Part shown: piece by piece, positions 1 through 11,743 of the stretch | Layout of the letters: each line of letters starts with the position of its first letter | Position numbering within the stretch: the stretch's first letter is position 1 | Assembly (NCBI RefSeq): GCF_036323735.1 | Contig: NC_086040.1 | Location: 930,001 to 994,000 of the forward strand | DNA from: Rattus norvegicus | Lineage: Eukaryota > Chordata > Mammalia > Rodentia > Muridae | Direction of reading: 5' to 3' | Length of the DNA: 64,000 bases | Translations under genes and position numbers: made by a program | The notes under the pieces: model-generated | Database searches by the model: none | Seen by the model: the letters and a program-made list of their open reading frames with translations, nothing else | Told to the model about the DNA's origin: nothing

Positions 1-540
1 CTTGCCTGTGCTCCTGTTGTGTGACAAGACTTCTCGTGGGGTCAGGGAACACAGGTTTGAGCACCCCAGGTTGGGAGTTCATGACAGACCAAAGTGCACA
101 TATTAGGACAGTCCGACTTGGTGGACCAGTGAGTTTAATTGGGGTTACTTACGGGAGCAGAAGTGACTCAAAGACAGCTTCCATTCAAACCAACCCCCCA
201 GTGTGGGTGACCGTTCACGAAGCTGGGAACATGGAGCACAGACTGCAGGGTAGAGAATGTCCTTTTCAAGAGATTGCTGGTCTAAACCTCTTCCAGGTGA
301 CTCAACTTGTGTTTGCTTCTTCTGGGCAACTGGTCTTGTCTCAAGAGTTTTCTTTGAGGCTTGGCTTCTTTGCACTGGGGGGAGGGGCCTACTGAATCTA
401 GTCAGTTTCAGATGCTTGCTGAGCTCTTTTGAGTGGCTTTATCTCTGCCTATGGAGCTTCCCTGCGAGCTGGAATAGAGTTGTCTTCTCACTCTGCTTCC
501 CTGCAGGATGGAATGTCCCACAACTGTTCAGGATCCTCGG
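1..540. repeat. Old dispersed repeat, family not identified
   Basis: No convincing gene. Open frames here are short and lack codon structure. The text resembles a diverged rodent LTR or LTR-internal fragment, but I cannot name the family. Confidence 0.3.
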
Positions 541-1735
541 GAACGTCAGTTACTGAAGGTTCTGGACAATGTAGATTTAGAAATTTGGGGTTGTCAGTCA
601 TCGAGAGATCTGGACAATGATTGCCTTTTCCCCCTGCAAAGTCCTAATCTGTAGGCTTGTGGGCAGTCACACCAGGTTGGCTCTGACCGTGACATGATGC
701 CTGACATACGGACGATGTGAGGAATGGACATCATTTAGTCACTTTGTGCTGGTGGCTATCAGAAGGTCCAGATTACGGAGAGTCATAAGATTTGGGCTGT
801 GGGCTGTCAGACCCTTGGGGTTCTGAAAACTTGGACAGCAGACTGTACGCACATATTAACTCTAGCTGGCCCAAGGCTGTGGGTAATACACTGTCAGAAA
901 TCATTGCTCATGCTGGGCCGTTGACCATGCATATTCCTGGAAGCTAGATCCTGTGGACAGTGGGCAGTCAGATACTCTGGGACCTAAAGTCACACAGACT
1001 GTCTATAAAGGTAGAAGCTGTTGATCTTGCATAGTAAGAGAGTGAGGGGTTCTGTATACTTGGAAGCTATGGGCTTTGGGCAGTTAAATGCTGTGGTCTC
1101 TCAACAGTGACAAGCTGTGAGACTGGAAGATGAAGGACTGCACTTGTGAGGGAGGTGGAAGTTGTGAACTGAGACAGTTAATAGTGGTGGATTTAGAATT
1201 GACAGACTCTGTGGTCTCTGGCCAGTCATTTGCTTTCAAGTCTGTGGAGTTTCATTCACTGTCTTACATAGTCAGAAGCTGTGAGGACTGGGCATTATAG
1301 GCACTGTGAAGTCTAAAGCTGTGGGAACCAGAAACTCTACAGATGGGTCCTCTGCAGAGCTAGACCTGGGTATGAGCTTTTTTTTTTTTTTTTTTGATTA
1401 CTTTTTACTCATTCACTTTCCATCACTACCCTTCACCAGGTCACTCCCTACCCTAATCCTACTCCCCTGCTCTTCTAAATGTGTGGGGTTGGGGGGACAG
1501 TAACAAGTCTTAACAGTCACTTGTGTGGACTTTTACATGGGTGATAGGAGGTTTGGACTGTCTGAAGCTCTAGTCTTTCCACAGTGAGACTTTGGATGCT
1601 CTGGTGATTAGACAGGTGACAGCCTGAGTTTGCATGCAGATGATATGGTGGTGCTGGACAGTTAGGTTTTGTTTGTTCTGAACAGCTCTCTATGTATGAC
1701 ATTTTTTCACAGCATACCATGACAATGACCGCCAC
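541..1735. repeat. Degenerate tandem array
   Basis: Variants of a unit around CTGTGGGCAGTCAGA-TGCTCTGG recur irregularly (for example near 657, 799, 955, 1073, 1210 and 1285), mixed with CTGTGAGG and TCTGAAGCT. This looks like an old satellite-like block with heavily mutated units. A poly-T tract and L1-3'UTR-like fragment interrupts it at about 1377-1500. Confidence 0.5.
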
Positions 1736-2102
1736 TTAAAAAGGGTGGCATCTGGGACCCTGAGAAGCAGGACACACATCACTCCAGGGGACTGACCATC
1801 TGAAATAAGAGGCTGCCTGCAGTAGGCTGGGATGGAGACATCTCAGTAACCTGAAGCAGCTCTTTATAAAAAGCCAGTTGTTCCCATTTCTCCTAAACTT
1901 AGTCCTGCACAACAGCTGTGTAGCTTTCATTTGTGCGTGGCTGTTTTGCAGTTGGCCTTGGTGTGCATAATTATTCCATTACATCTGACCTTCCTACTTC
2001 TTTCTCCTTCTGCTCTGGTGAATTTTGTGTAACTAGATGTTCCCTGATGCAATGATTCTTAAACAATTGGAAATTGAGAGATAAGGGCACAGCACAGCAC
2101 AG

Positions 2103-3066
2103 TCCTAATGGCCCAGGTGCATGCTGTGTGTGCTCATCTTGGAATCAATGTAGTAACTGCACAATAATAGTTCAGATTAATGCTTGACTTGCAAAGAAAC
2201 TTTAAAGGATTTATTAGAAAATGAATTAGCACCAACATTGGGACTCCAAGAAAGGAAAAATTTATTGAAGTAACGAAAAACGTTTTATATAACACTTAAC
2301 AGTGGATCCTAGATAAGGAAGTATAAAATACGTAAAATTACATACTAGTAAAACTAAGTCAAAATAGTGGAATTCTTAGGAGAGTGTTTGTGTGCAATAT
2401 AAAGGAGCAGAAAGCTAGCAGAACTATTGAGTTAAGGGTTAACTTGATTCTTTCTGACTACTGCCTGGCAGTTTTGTCTGTCATTTATCATTAGAGCTTC
2501 CCAGGAAATTGCAACAGGCTGAGCTCAGAGCTCTGAGCTCTGAAGTATAGTAGGTCGAAAGTTAAAGTTTAACTAATGATAAGTTTGCAATTGTTATTAT
2601 TTTGGTCACAGGCCTGAGAATTAGGGAAAGCTTGAAACCTTGGGTAACAACTGTAATTCTTAATTCTTTGTGCAATGTGGTTATTCTTTTGAATTTGATT
2701 TGGCAATGATTGTGCAATGTCTTTTCTTTAAACCTGCTTTTGGAGTAACATTAAAATAGTGGGGCAAGAAGGAGGCGAGAGAGAACGAGAGGAGCATGTG
2801 AAGCTAAGCGTGAGTGAAGAGAGAGTGTGAAGAGTGAATGAAGAGAGAATGTGAGGTGTGTATGAAGAATGTGTGTGTGAGTGAAAGGAAAGTGCATGTG
2901 ATATGTGTGAGATATGTGTGAGGTGTGTATGACGAGTGTGTGTGAGAGTGAAAGAGGAATTAAGACATCTGTGTATGTGTGTGTGAGTTTGAGAAAAGAA
3001 AAGTACAGAGGAGAAAAGAAGAGCACACAAGAAAGTGCAGAGTGTGGAGCCTCAAGCTGCAGGTGT

Positions 3067-3098
<32 letters not shown>

Positions 3099-3374
3099 TT
3101 GTGTGTGTGTGTATGAGAGAGACAGACAGACAGACAGACAGAGACAGAGAGACAGAGAGGGAGAGAGAGAGATGGAGGAGGAGAAGAAGAATGAAAGGAA
3201 GAAGAGGAAGAGGAGGGAGGGAGGAGGAGGAAGATGATGAAGACAACAAAGAAGAAGAATTGAAGAAACTTTAAGCATTGAAAAATTGCCTGTCGGTTTG
3301 TACTCCAAAGTAGTCTTTTATACTTTTTCCCCTGCTTCCAGTTGAGAACTGTCATTCAGAATTGAGGCTGGACC
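2103..3374 (-). repeat. 1.27 kb repeat, left arm of an inverted pair
   Basis: It reads as the reverse complement of 43275-44546 over nearly its full length, both edges included. The interior is rich in GTGTGAG-type repeats, a (GT)n tract (about 3063-3113) and GACA/GAGA repeats (3120-3170). In the opposite orientation the unit carries an AATAAA near its far end, so it may be LTR-derived. No open frame outside the simple repeats is credible. Confidence 0.75.
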
Positions 3375-5737
3375 CTGACAATAGTCAGAGACGGCCAGCT
3401 GCACTTGGCTCTGGACGGTTGCTAAATGCTCTGAGCACAATTCTGTGTGCCTGCCTGCCAGCCTATCTCCATCATAGTCAAGGACGCCAGCCCTCTGGTA
3501 CTGTGAGCTCCCAGTGAATCAATCTTAGCTTCTTGAGGTACCTTGTTCATGGGGTACTTCATGACAATACAAGGATAAGAAAGACACTGGAATTTAGTGT
3601 GGCTTCAGATGTCACATGTGTACTTGTAACTATTGCAATAGTCTTCTGCATGACTTCAGAACCTCTGTGAGTTCATATGTGCAGCTGCCCTGCTGTATGA
3701 GAAGGAATACCATTGACCTGTAGCCATCCACATCCTCTGGCTCTCATATTCTGTCTTTTCCACCCCTACCATTCCACAATGGATCTCTGATCCTTGGAAG
3801 GCAGAGTGCAGTCTAGAAGTTTTCCACTGGCTTTGCTGCAACTGGTGAGTCTGACAAAAGCCACCTAGTGGGTTAAGAGACTTGAGAGATGGCTTCGTGG
3901 TTAAGAGTGATTCGTGTTCTGACACAGGAGTTTGGCATACAAATGCCTGTAGGAATTCCAGCTACAGGGGACCCAACACTCTCTGCTGGCTTATGCTGGC
4001 ACCTAAGACATATGCCCCAACCATGCACAGCCAGGCAATTAAGCACTTGACTAAAGGTTTTTAAAAAGTCCTGCTACTCTAAAAGAACACAGTCTTTGTT
4101 GTGATACTGTCTGCCTCTCTGCCTTCTTAGTAGTCTTCTAAATAAAACTTTTTCTTTCTCCAACAACTGCCCTGGCTGTTTGCCCTTTCTAGCTGACAAG
4201 GAGTAAATGAACTTAGGTTTGTGATTATAACACTGGCAGCAGGTGACAACAGTCCCCAAAGTATATCATGGACTTGCATAGAGAAGCAAAACACACAAAG
4301 TCAAAAAGCAAACAAGCTATAAAACACCAAACCAAGGGACGCAAAGAGCTATTCTCCAAATACTCAAGTTAATAAAGATGAAAAAAAAGAAAAGAAAAGA
4401 AATACTCAAGTTAATAAAGATGGAAAAAAATATCTTTTTCCAGCTGCTCCAGTCATTCAGGTAGTATTTTTCAAAAAAATTTTTTTCTAGGTTTCCCAAA
4501 CAGCAGACTCCTTTTTGCAATAAAAGCTCGGCCTAACAGAGCTGCCTAGACATAATCCATCCTCAGCATCCAGGCTCCCCAAATCAAGAACCAAGTATGA
4601 AAATTCCAGTGATCTGGAATGCAGAGTGTGGATTTCTGTATTTGTTGAAACAGCCCAGTCCCGGTTTTCCCACTGAGGGAGAATAGTTTCACTGAGGGAG
4701 AATAGTGCACTGAAACCGAGGGGGGGAAAATCCAGTAATTAAAGCAGGCTCTAACTGGAGCCCCAGTTTGGTCTTACCAGATGTTACTAAACCATCTCTC
4801 CTCCCATTTCTCATTTATGACACATGGTGGCAAAGGAGGTTTTGGCTCAGATCCTCATATAGGCCTCAGTCATAGTGTATAGCACCTGTTCAGTGACCTT
4901 CAGTTGGCCATCCTGATTGTGTGGCATAGCTGCAAATGCTATACTAGTAAGGGAAGCTAACCAGCTCACCCTCCACCAAAATCTGACTTCAACAGCTTCC
5001 TATGCTATAAAAACACTCCTAAGGGACAAATGACAGACATATATCAAAAGTCTATATATCTCAAGGTCAGATTATGTTGCTTTATCAGCACTCTCTGATT
5101 TCCACTGCTGTACAGTCTCAATCCTGTAACCTTAATATCTGAGGATAATTCTAAGATCCTTTCCTTCATGAGTGTGAGGACTTGCTAAATATTTCTCAGG
5201 CCAGGTTCTCACACCTCCAGGACACTCTGCTCCCTCAGACAGAAAGCATCTCTGTTTGGTCATGGAAGCAGCCTAGTCACCAATGGAGTCAGGATAACTG
5301 GATCAGCTGTAACCAACCAATGGTTACCATATGGTGTGAGAGTTTGTATATGCTTGGCACTAATACTGTGGTCTTGGAGTAGGTGTGTTACTGTGGGTGT
5401 GGACTTAACACCCTCATCCTAGCTGCCTGGAAGTCAGTATCCTGCTAGCAGCCTTCAGATGAAGAAGTAGAACTCTCAGCTCCTCCTATACAATACCTGC
5501 CTGGATGGTGCCATATTCCCACCTTGATGATAATGGACTAAATCTCTGAATGTGTAAGCCAGCCCAAATTAAATGGTCTCCTTATGAGAGTTGCCTTGGT
5601 CATGGTGTCTGTTCATAGCAGGAAACCATAACTAAGACATATGGGCACAAGCCTTACCACAGGGCATATTGGACCAAAAGAGAGATAAGTTGCTTTCACT
5701 CTAGTCCTACACTGAGGAAAGGATAAGCAAAGAAACA
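3375..5737. repeat. Intergenic, old SINE and LTR fragments
   Basis: No gene seen. About 3878-4062 is a diverged B3-like SINE on + (gagagatggcttcgtggttaagag). 4358-4422 holds two copies of the L1 3' terminus with A-rich spacers. About 5385-5638 is a rodent LTR-like repeat on + ending AACTAAGACA, the same broad family as 37614-38070. The rest shows nothing recognisable. Confidence 0.5.
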
Positions 5738-8700
5738 TTTTTTTTATCTTTATTAACTTGAGTATTTCTTATTTACATTTTGATTGTTATTCCCCTTCCC
5801 CGTTTCCAGGCCAACATCCCCCTTACATCCTCCCCTTCTTTATGGGTGTTCCTCCCCATCCTCCCCGCATTACCGCCCTCTCCCAAACAATCACATTCAC
5901 TGGGAGTTCAGTCTTGGCAGGACCAAGGGCTTCCCCTTCCACTGGTGATCTTACTAGGCACATTGCTACCTTATGAGGTTGGGGCCCAGGGTCAGTCCAT
6001 GTATAGTCTTTGGGTAGTGGCTTAGTCCCTGGAAGCTCTGGTTGCTTGGCATTGTTGTTCATATGGGGTCTCGAGCCCCTTCAAGCTCTTCCAGTCCTTT
6101 CTCTGATTCCTTCAACGGGGGACCTATTCTCAGTTCAGTGGCTTGCTGCTGGCATTCGCCTATGTATTTGCTGTATTCTGGCTGTGTCTCTCAGGAGAGA
6201 TCTACGTCCGGCTCCTGTCAGCCTGCCCTTCTTTGCTTCATCCATCTTGTCTAATTGGGTGGCTGTATATGTATGGGCCACATGTGTGGCAGGCACTGAA
6301 TGGGTGTTCCTTCTGCCTCTGTTCTAAACTTTGCCTTGCTATTCCCTGCCAAGGGTATCCTTGTTCCCCTTTTAAAGAAGGAGTGAAGCATTCCCATTAT
6401 TCCCACATTATTCCCATTATATCCTTCTTGAGTTTCATGTGTTCTGTGCATCTAGGGTAATTCAAGCATTTGGGCTAACGGCCACTTATCAATGAGTGCA
6501 TACCATGTGTGTTTTTCTGTGATTGGGTCACCTCACTCAGGATGATATTTTCCAGTTCCAACCATTTGCCTATGAATTTCATAAAGTCATTGTTTTTGAT
6601 AGCTAAGTAATATTCCATTGTGTAGATGTACCACATTTTCTGTATCCATTCCTCTGTTGAAGGGCATCTGGGTTCTTTCCAGCTTCTGGCTATTATAAAT
6701 AAGGCTGCTATGAACATAGTGGATCATGTGTCTTTGTTATATGTTGGGGCATCTTTTGGGTATATGCCCAAGAGAGGTATATCTGGATCCTCAGGTAGTT
6801 CAATGTCCAATTTTCTGAGGAACCTCCAGACTGACTTCCAGAATGGTTATACCAGTCTGCAATCCCACCAACAATGGAGGAGTGTTCCTCTTTCTCCACA
6901 TCCTCGCCAGCATTTGCTGTCACCTGAGTTTTTGATCTTACCCATTCTCACTGGTGTGAGGTGAAATCTCAGGTTGTCTTGATTTGCATTTCCCTTATGA
7001 CTAAAGATGTTTAGTCTTTAGGTGTTTCTCAGCCATTTGGCATTCCTCAGCTGTGGATTCTTTGTTTAGCTCTGAACCCCATTTTTAATAGGGTTATTTG
7101 GCTCCCTGTGGTCTAACTTCTTGTGTTCTTTGTATATTTTGGATATAAGCCCTCTATCTGTTGTAGGATTGGTAAAGATCTTTTCCCAATCTGTTAGTTG
7201 CCATTTTGTCCTAACCACAGTGTCCTTTGCCTTACAGAAGCTTTGCAGTTTTATGAGATCCCATTTGTCATTTCTTGATCTTAGAGTATAAGCCATTGGT
7301 GTTTTGTTCAGGAAATTTTTTCCAGTGCCCATGTGTTTGAGATGCTTCCCCATTTTTTTTCTGTTAGTTTGAGTGTATCTGTTAGTTTGATGTGGAGGTC
7401 CTTGATCCACTTGGACTTAAACTTTTTACAGGGTGATGAGCATGGATTGATCTGCATTCTTCTACATGTTGACCTCCAGTTGAACCAGCACCATTTGCTG
7501 AAAATGCTATCCTTTTTTTCCATTGGATTGTTTTGACTCCTTTTTCAAAAATCAAGTGACCATAGGTGTGTGGGTTCAGTTCTGGGTCTTCAATTCTATT
7601 CCACTGGTCTGTTTGTCTATCTCTGTACCAATACTATACAGTTTTTATCACTATTGCTCTGAGCAATATTTTATCAATACTGCTTGAGTTCAGGGATAGT
7701 GATTCCCCCTGAAGTCCTTTTATTGTTGAGGGTAGTTTTAGCTATCCTGGGTTTTTTGTTTTATTCCAGATGAATTTGCAAATTGTTCTGCCTAACTCTC
7801 TGAGGAATTGGATTGGTGTTTTAATGGGGATTGCATTGAATCTGTAGATTGTTTTTGGTAGAATGGCCATTTTTACTATATTAATCCTGCCAGTCCATGA
7901 GCATGGGAGATCTTTCAATCTTCTGAGGTCTTCTTCAATTTCTTTCTTCAGAGACTTGCAGTTCTTAACGTACAGATCTTTCACTTTCTTGGTTAATGTC
8001 ACACCAAGGTATTTTATATTATTTGGGACTATTATAAAGGGTGTCATTTCCGTAATTTCTTTCTCGGCTTGTTTCTCTTTTGTGTAGAGGAAGACTACTG
8101 ATTTATTTGAGTTAATTTTATACCCAGCCACTTTACTGAAGGTGTTTATGGTGGAACTTTTGAGGTCACTTAAATATACTATCATATCATCTGCAAATAG
8201 TGATATTTTGACTTCTTCCTTTCCAATCTGTATCCCCTTGATCTCTTTTTGTTGTCTGATTGCTCTGGCTAGAACCTCAAGAACTATGTTGAATAAGTAG
8301 GGAGAGAGTGGGCAGCCTTATCTAGTCCCTGATTTTAGTGGGAATGCTTCAAGTTTCTCTCCATTTAGTTTAATGTTAGCAACTGGTTTGCTGTATATGG
8401 CTTTTACTATGTTTAGGTATGGGCCTTGAATTCCTATTCTTTCCAGGACTTTTATCATGAAGGGGTGTTGAATTTTGTCAAATGCTTTCTCAGCGTCTAA
8501 TGAAATGATCATGTGGTTTTGTTCTTTCAGTTTGTTTATATAATGGATCACGTTGATGGTTTTCCGTATATTAAACCATCCCTGCATGCCTGGGATGAAG
8601 CCTACTTGATCATGGTGGATGATTGTTTTGATGTGCTCTTGGATTCCGTTTGGCAGAATTTTATTGAGTATTTTTGCGTCGATATTCATAAGGGAAATTG

Positions 8701-9336
8701 GTCTGAAGTTCTCTTTCTTTGTTGGGTCTTTGTGTGGTTTAGGTATAAGAGTTATTGTGGCTTCATAAAAGTATCACTCCTTCTGTTTCAATTTTGTGGG
8801 TAGTTTGGATAGTATTAGTACGAGGTCTTCTATGAAGGTCTGGTAGAATTCTGCACTGAACCCTTCTGGACCTGGGCTCTTTTTGGTTGGGAGACCTTTA
8901 ATGACTGCTTCTATTTCATTAGGAGTTATGGGGTTGTTTAAACAGTTTCTTTGTTCCTGATTTAACTGCGGTACCTGGTATCTGTCTAGGAAATTGTCCA
9001 TTTCCTGCAGATTTTCAAGTTTTATTGAATATAGGCTTTTGTAGTAGGATCTGATGATTTTTTGAATTTCCTCTGAATCCGTAGTTATGTCTCCCTTTTC
9101 ATTTCTGATTTTGTTAATTTGGACACACTCTCTGTGTCCTCTCGTTAGACTGGCTAAGGGTTTATCTATCTTGATTTTCTCAAAGAACCAGCTTTTGGTT
9201 CTGTTGATTCTTTGTATAGTTCTTTTTGTTTCTACTTGGTTGATTTAATCTCTGAGTTTATTTCCTGCCTTCTACTCCTCCTGGGTGTGTTTGCTTCTTT
9301 TTGTTCTAGAGCTTTTAGGTGTGCTGTCAAGCTGCT
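5738..9336 (-). mobile_element. L1 retrotransposon, 5'-truncated, minus strand
   Basis: The poly-T and L1 3' terminus at 5738 is followed by the 3'UTR (to about 6450) and then ORF2 read backwards. The C-terminal region ([16 protein letters not shown]) lies at about 6640, the endonuclease-proximal part near 9300. The reverse transcriptase box FADD is intact at about 8190, but the frame is broken by many stops and shifts. ORF1 and the 5'UTR are missing. The element ends abruptly at 9336 against another L1 3'UTR piece. Confidence 0.92.
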
Positions 9337-9556
9337 GTTCCAGTCCTTTCTCTGATTCCTTCAACAGGGGTCCCGTTCTCAGTTCAGTGGTTTGCCTCTG
9401 GCATTTACCTATGTATTTGCTGTAGTCTGGCTGTGTCTCTCAGGAGAGATCTACATCCTGTTCCCATCAGCCTGCACTTCTTTGCTTCAAACATCTTATC
9501 TAATTGGGTGACTGTATATGTATGGGCCACATGTGGGGCAGGTTCTGAATGGGTGG
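9337..9556 (-). mobile_element. L1 3'UTR fragment, minus strand
   Basis: Repeats the same 3'UTR text as 6095-6310 in the same orientation, joined without an A-tail to the truncated ORF2 at 9336. It may be what is left of an older L1 after a deletion. Confidence 0.85.
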
Positions 9557-9580
9557 AACAAGATATTTTTGTCTTTCAAA

Positions 9581-9814
9581 CTACTACTGAAGAAGAAAAG
9601 AAGCATTGTATGACACCCTGTATCCATTGTGAGTCAACCCACATTTGCTTTACAATGGAATATATATGCCTTTTGAAATTAGCCAGCTCTCCTGGACAGG
9701 ACTAGTTCTGTCTAGGATTCAAAATCTCCCCATAGTTCTTTGGAGGAAACGTTACAAAAAGACTTTTCAAGATACAGAGTGTCATACAATGCTTCTTTTC
9801 TTCTTCAGTAGTAG
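9581..9814. repeat. 44-bp near-perfect inverted repeat, 146-nt spacer
   Basis: The left arm, 9581-9624, pairs with 9771-9814 with a single mismatch (third base of the GGT/AGT step). The arms read CTACTACTGAAG... and ...CTTCAGTAGTAG. No flanking duplication or known element end is evident. Confidence 0.85.
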
Positions 9815-10760
9815 TATGTTGATGTTCTTCATTGTCAGCAGCTAACACAGCAATTTGTTGGGGAATGGAGAAGAAAGCATCCTTAATGTTATTCTTCAGT
9901 CAGAGGGCAGTTAAAATGAATTGATATACAGATGTAAAACAACTTTAAATTTTTTGAGGAGTAAAGGTAATGGTAGTAACAAATTTTCAGACAAGATGTC
10001 TGCCCAGGGCAAAAAGGGAAGTGTGGAATCACTACAAAACTGTTAGTATCCTGTTTATGGCCCAACCTGACAATACTTTCAGATGTGAGGTGATGGTCTT
10101 AAAGTGTGTTCTTGTCTCCCTGTAGAGAGCGGTGCAGCAAAACAAAGATGGTGCCGACATCAGCCTTGTCTGGATATAAACGACTTACTGCGCATGTGCA
10201 GGCTTGTCCCCTTGCTAGGGCTCCCTCTAGTGGTGAACAGCGGTACTGCACATGTGCGGTTTATGCACCAGGTGTTAGTTGACCGTTAATATGCTAATGA
10301 GGTGATTCATTCTCCGCCAATCCCTGGAGGACAAGTAGTGGGGTGATCCAAGCCCCACCAATCCCTGAGAGATAATTAGCATACTGTTGTCTATATAAGC
10401 CGAGCGATTTTGCTGCTCGGAGTCCCTGTTCAAGAGAGCTGTAACACTAAGAGAGCTGTAACACTAAGAAGAGCTGTAACACAGTAAAGGCTTGCTCGCA
10501 GAAGAATCCTGTTGCCACGCGTCGTTCTTGCTGGCGGGACATTGGGCACGCGACATCTCCCCAAAGTGGTGTCTCACATTTTTTGTAACTGGCCCTGTTG
10601 TAGTTTTTAAAACATAAAGTTCAGCCTTTGTTTCTGCTAACAACCTAACCAGATAACCTCCTATTGACACAGGAATCATGGTTTCTTTCGAGGTCTAATA
10701 TGTTGAAGCCCTACACTCTTCTTTCTTATTTTCTATCCTTTTTTTTTTTTTATGGTCAGA
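9815..10760. other. Low-copy-looking sequence around a solo LTR
   Basis: Outside the LTR this does not match any repeat I recognise. The flanks join smoothly across the LTR target site. It contains ATGTCTGCCCAGGGC at 9996, but stops follow quickly, so a processed pseudogene is possible but not shown. Confidence 0.3.
10121..10555 (+). mobile_element. Solo LTR, ERVK/IAP-like
   Basis: Begins TGTAGAGAGC, ends GCGACA, and is flanked by an exact 6-bp duplication TCTCCC (10115-10120 and 10556-10561). It has a TATA-like TATATAA (10392-10398), CCAAT-like motifs, and a threefold GAGCTGTAACAC repeat (about 10436-10482). The 6-bp target site and overall layout match betaretrovirus-like (ERVK) LTRs. There are no internal genes, so recombination between two LTRs is inferred. 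Confidence 0.85.
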
Positions 10761-10761
10761 A

Positions 10762-11529
10762 GGGTCATTGCTTTTCTGGCTTTGGGATGATCTCACCATT
10801 CATTCCTCTAGTGTCTCTTTTTCTTAAAATAAACTCATTGGCCCCTTTCTAATTAAATAGTTTCTTATGTAATGGTGTCTCCTCATATTATTAGAATAAT
10901 AAGACTCTGGGGCTCAGTGGGGCAGAAATAAAAGCAGATAACAAATATGAAGCAAATAAATATCATGAAAGAAATAAAAATATTCTCATTCAGGAAAACT
11001 TGGAGAAATCTGGCAGAAAGTAGTAGGCATTATGACCCTGCAGAATTTACATCTCCAGCCTCCTGGCCAAGCAGGCTCATTTCTCTTTGTGTCCAACTGT
11101 TATATTTGCTCATTGTCTAACATCTTAAAATCTATTTTTTAGATTCTCCTTAGGATCTATGATTTGACCTGGGGTTGACGCAAATTTGTAAGAGTTTTCC
11201 AGGCCTACTATTTCAAACTGTTAACTCTCTTTAGTAAATTCATTGGATATGCTAAGTAGGAATTTAGATATAGAATCCAAAATTAGGGGTTAGAAAATAA
11301 GTATTGTGGTTGTTTAGCTTCAGTAATCTCAGCACTTAGAAGGTTGAGGCAGGATATTTGTCAGCACCATATAGTATACAACTTATAGATAATTTGGAGC
11401 TATAATACCAATATGCTGAGGGCCTGTTTGGAGAAATAGATTTTCATAATTCAAGAATATAATATAATATAAATTCAATAATATAAAAAGATGTTCATAA
11501 TGTTAGCGTATATACATAAGAAAAAGTAG
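10762..11529. other. AT-rich intergenic DNA
   Basis: No gene or well-preserved repeat seen. About 11300-11360 has a short B1-like fragment (aatctcagcacttagaagg). Confidence 0.35.
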
Positions 11530-11544
11530 AAGGCATGAACTTTT

Positions 11545-11728
11545 TAAAGAAGATTTATTTATTTATTTCATGTATATGAGTACACTGTCTCTGTCTTCAG
11601 ACACACCAAAAGAGGGCATCAGATCGGATTACAGATGGTTGTGAGCCACCATGTGGTTGCTGGGATTGAACTCAGGACCTCTGGAAGAGCAGTCAGTGCT
11701 CTTAACCACTGAGCCATCTCTCCTGCCC
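11545..11728 (-). mobile_element. B2 SINE, minus strand
   Basis: Reverse complement of B2 (ends ...ACTGAGCCATCTCTCCTGCCC). Flanked by the exact 15-bp duplication AAGGCATGAACTTTT at 11530-11544 and 11729-11743. Confidence 0.93.
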
Positions 11729-11743
11729 AAGGCATGAACTTTT

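Noticed and set aside
21..395. 124-codon plus-strand frame at the left edge
   Set aside because: No recognisable domain, overlapping frames on both strands, and repeat-like text.
2751..3308. Long minus-strand open frame (185 codons)
   Set aside because: It is made of translated CA/CT microsatellite (Leu/Ser/His/Thr runs) inside the inverted-repeat arm. No codon structure or homology.
10121..10555. Remaining retroviral genes near the solo LTR
   Set aside because: Only one LTR is present, and host sequence joins directly at the target duplication. No gag, pol or env text is seen.
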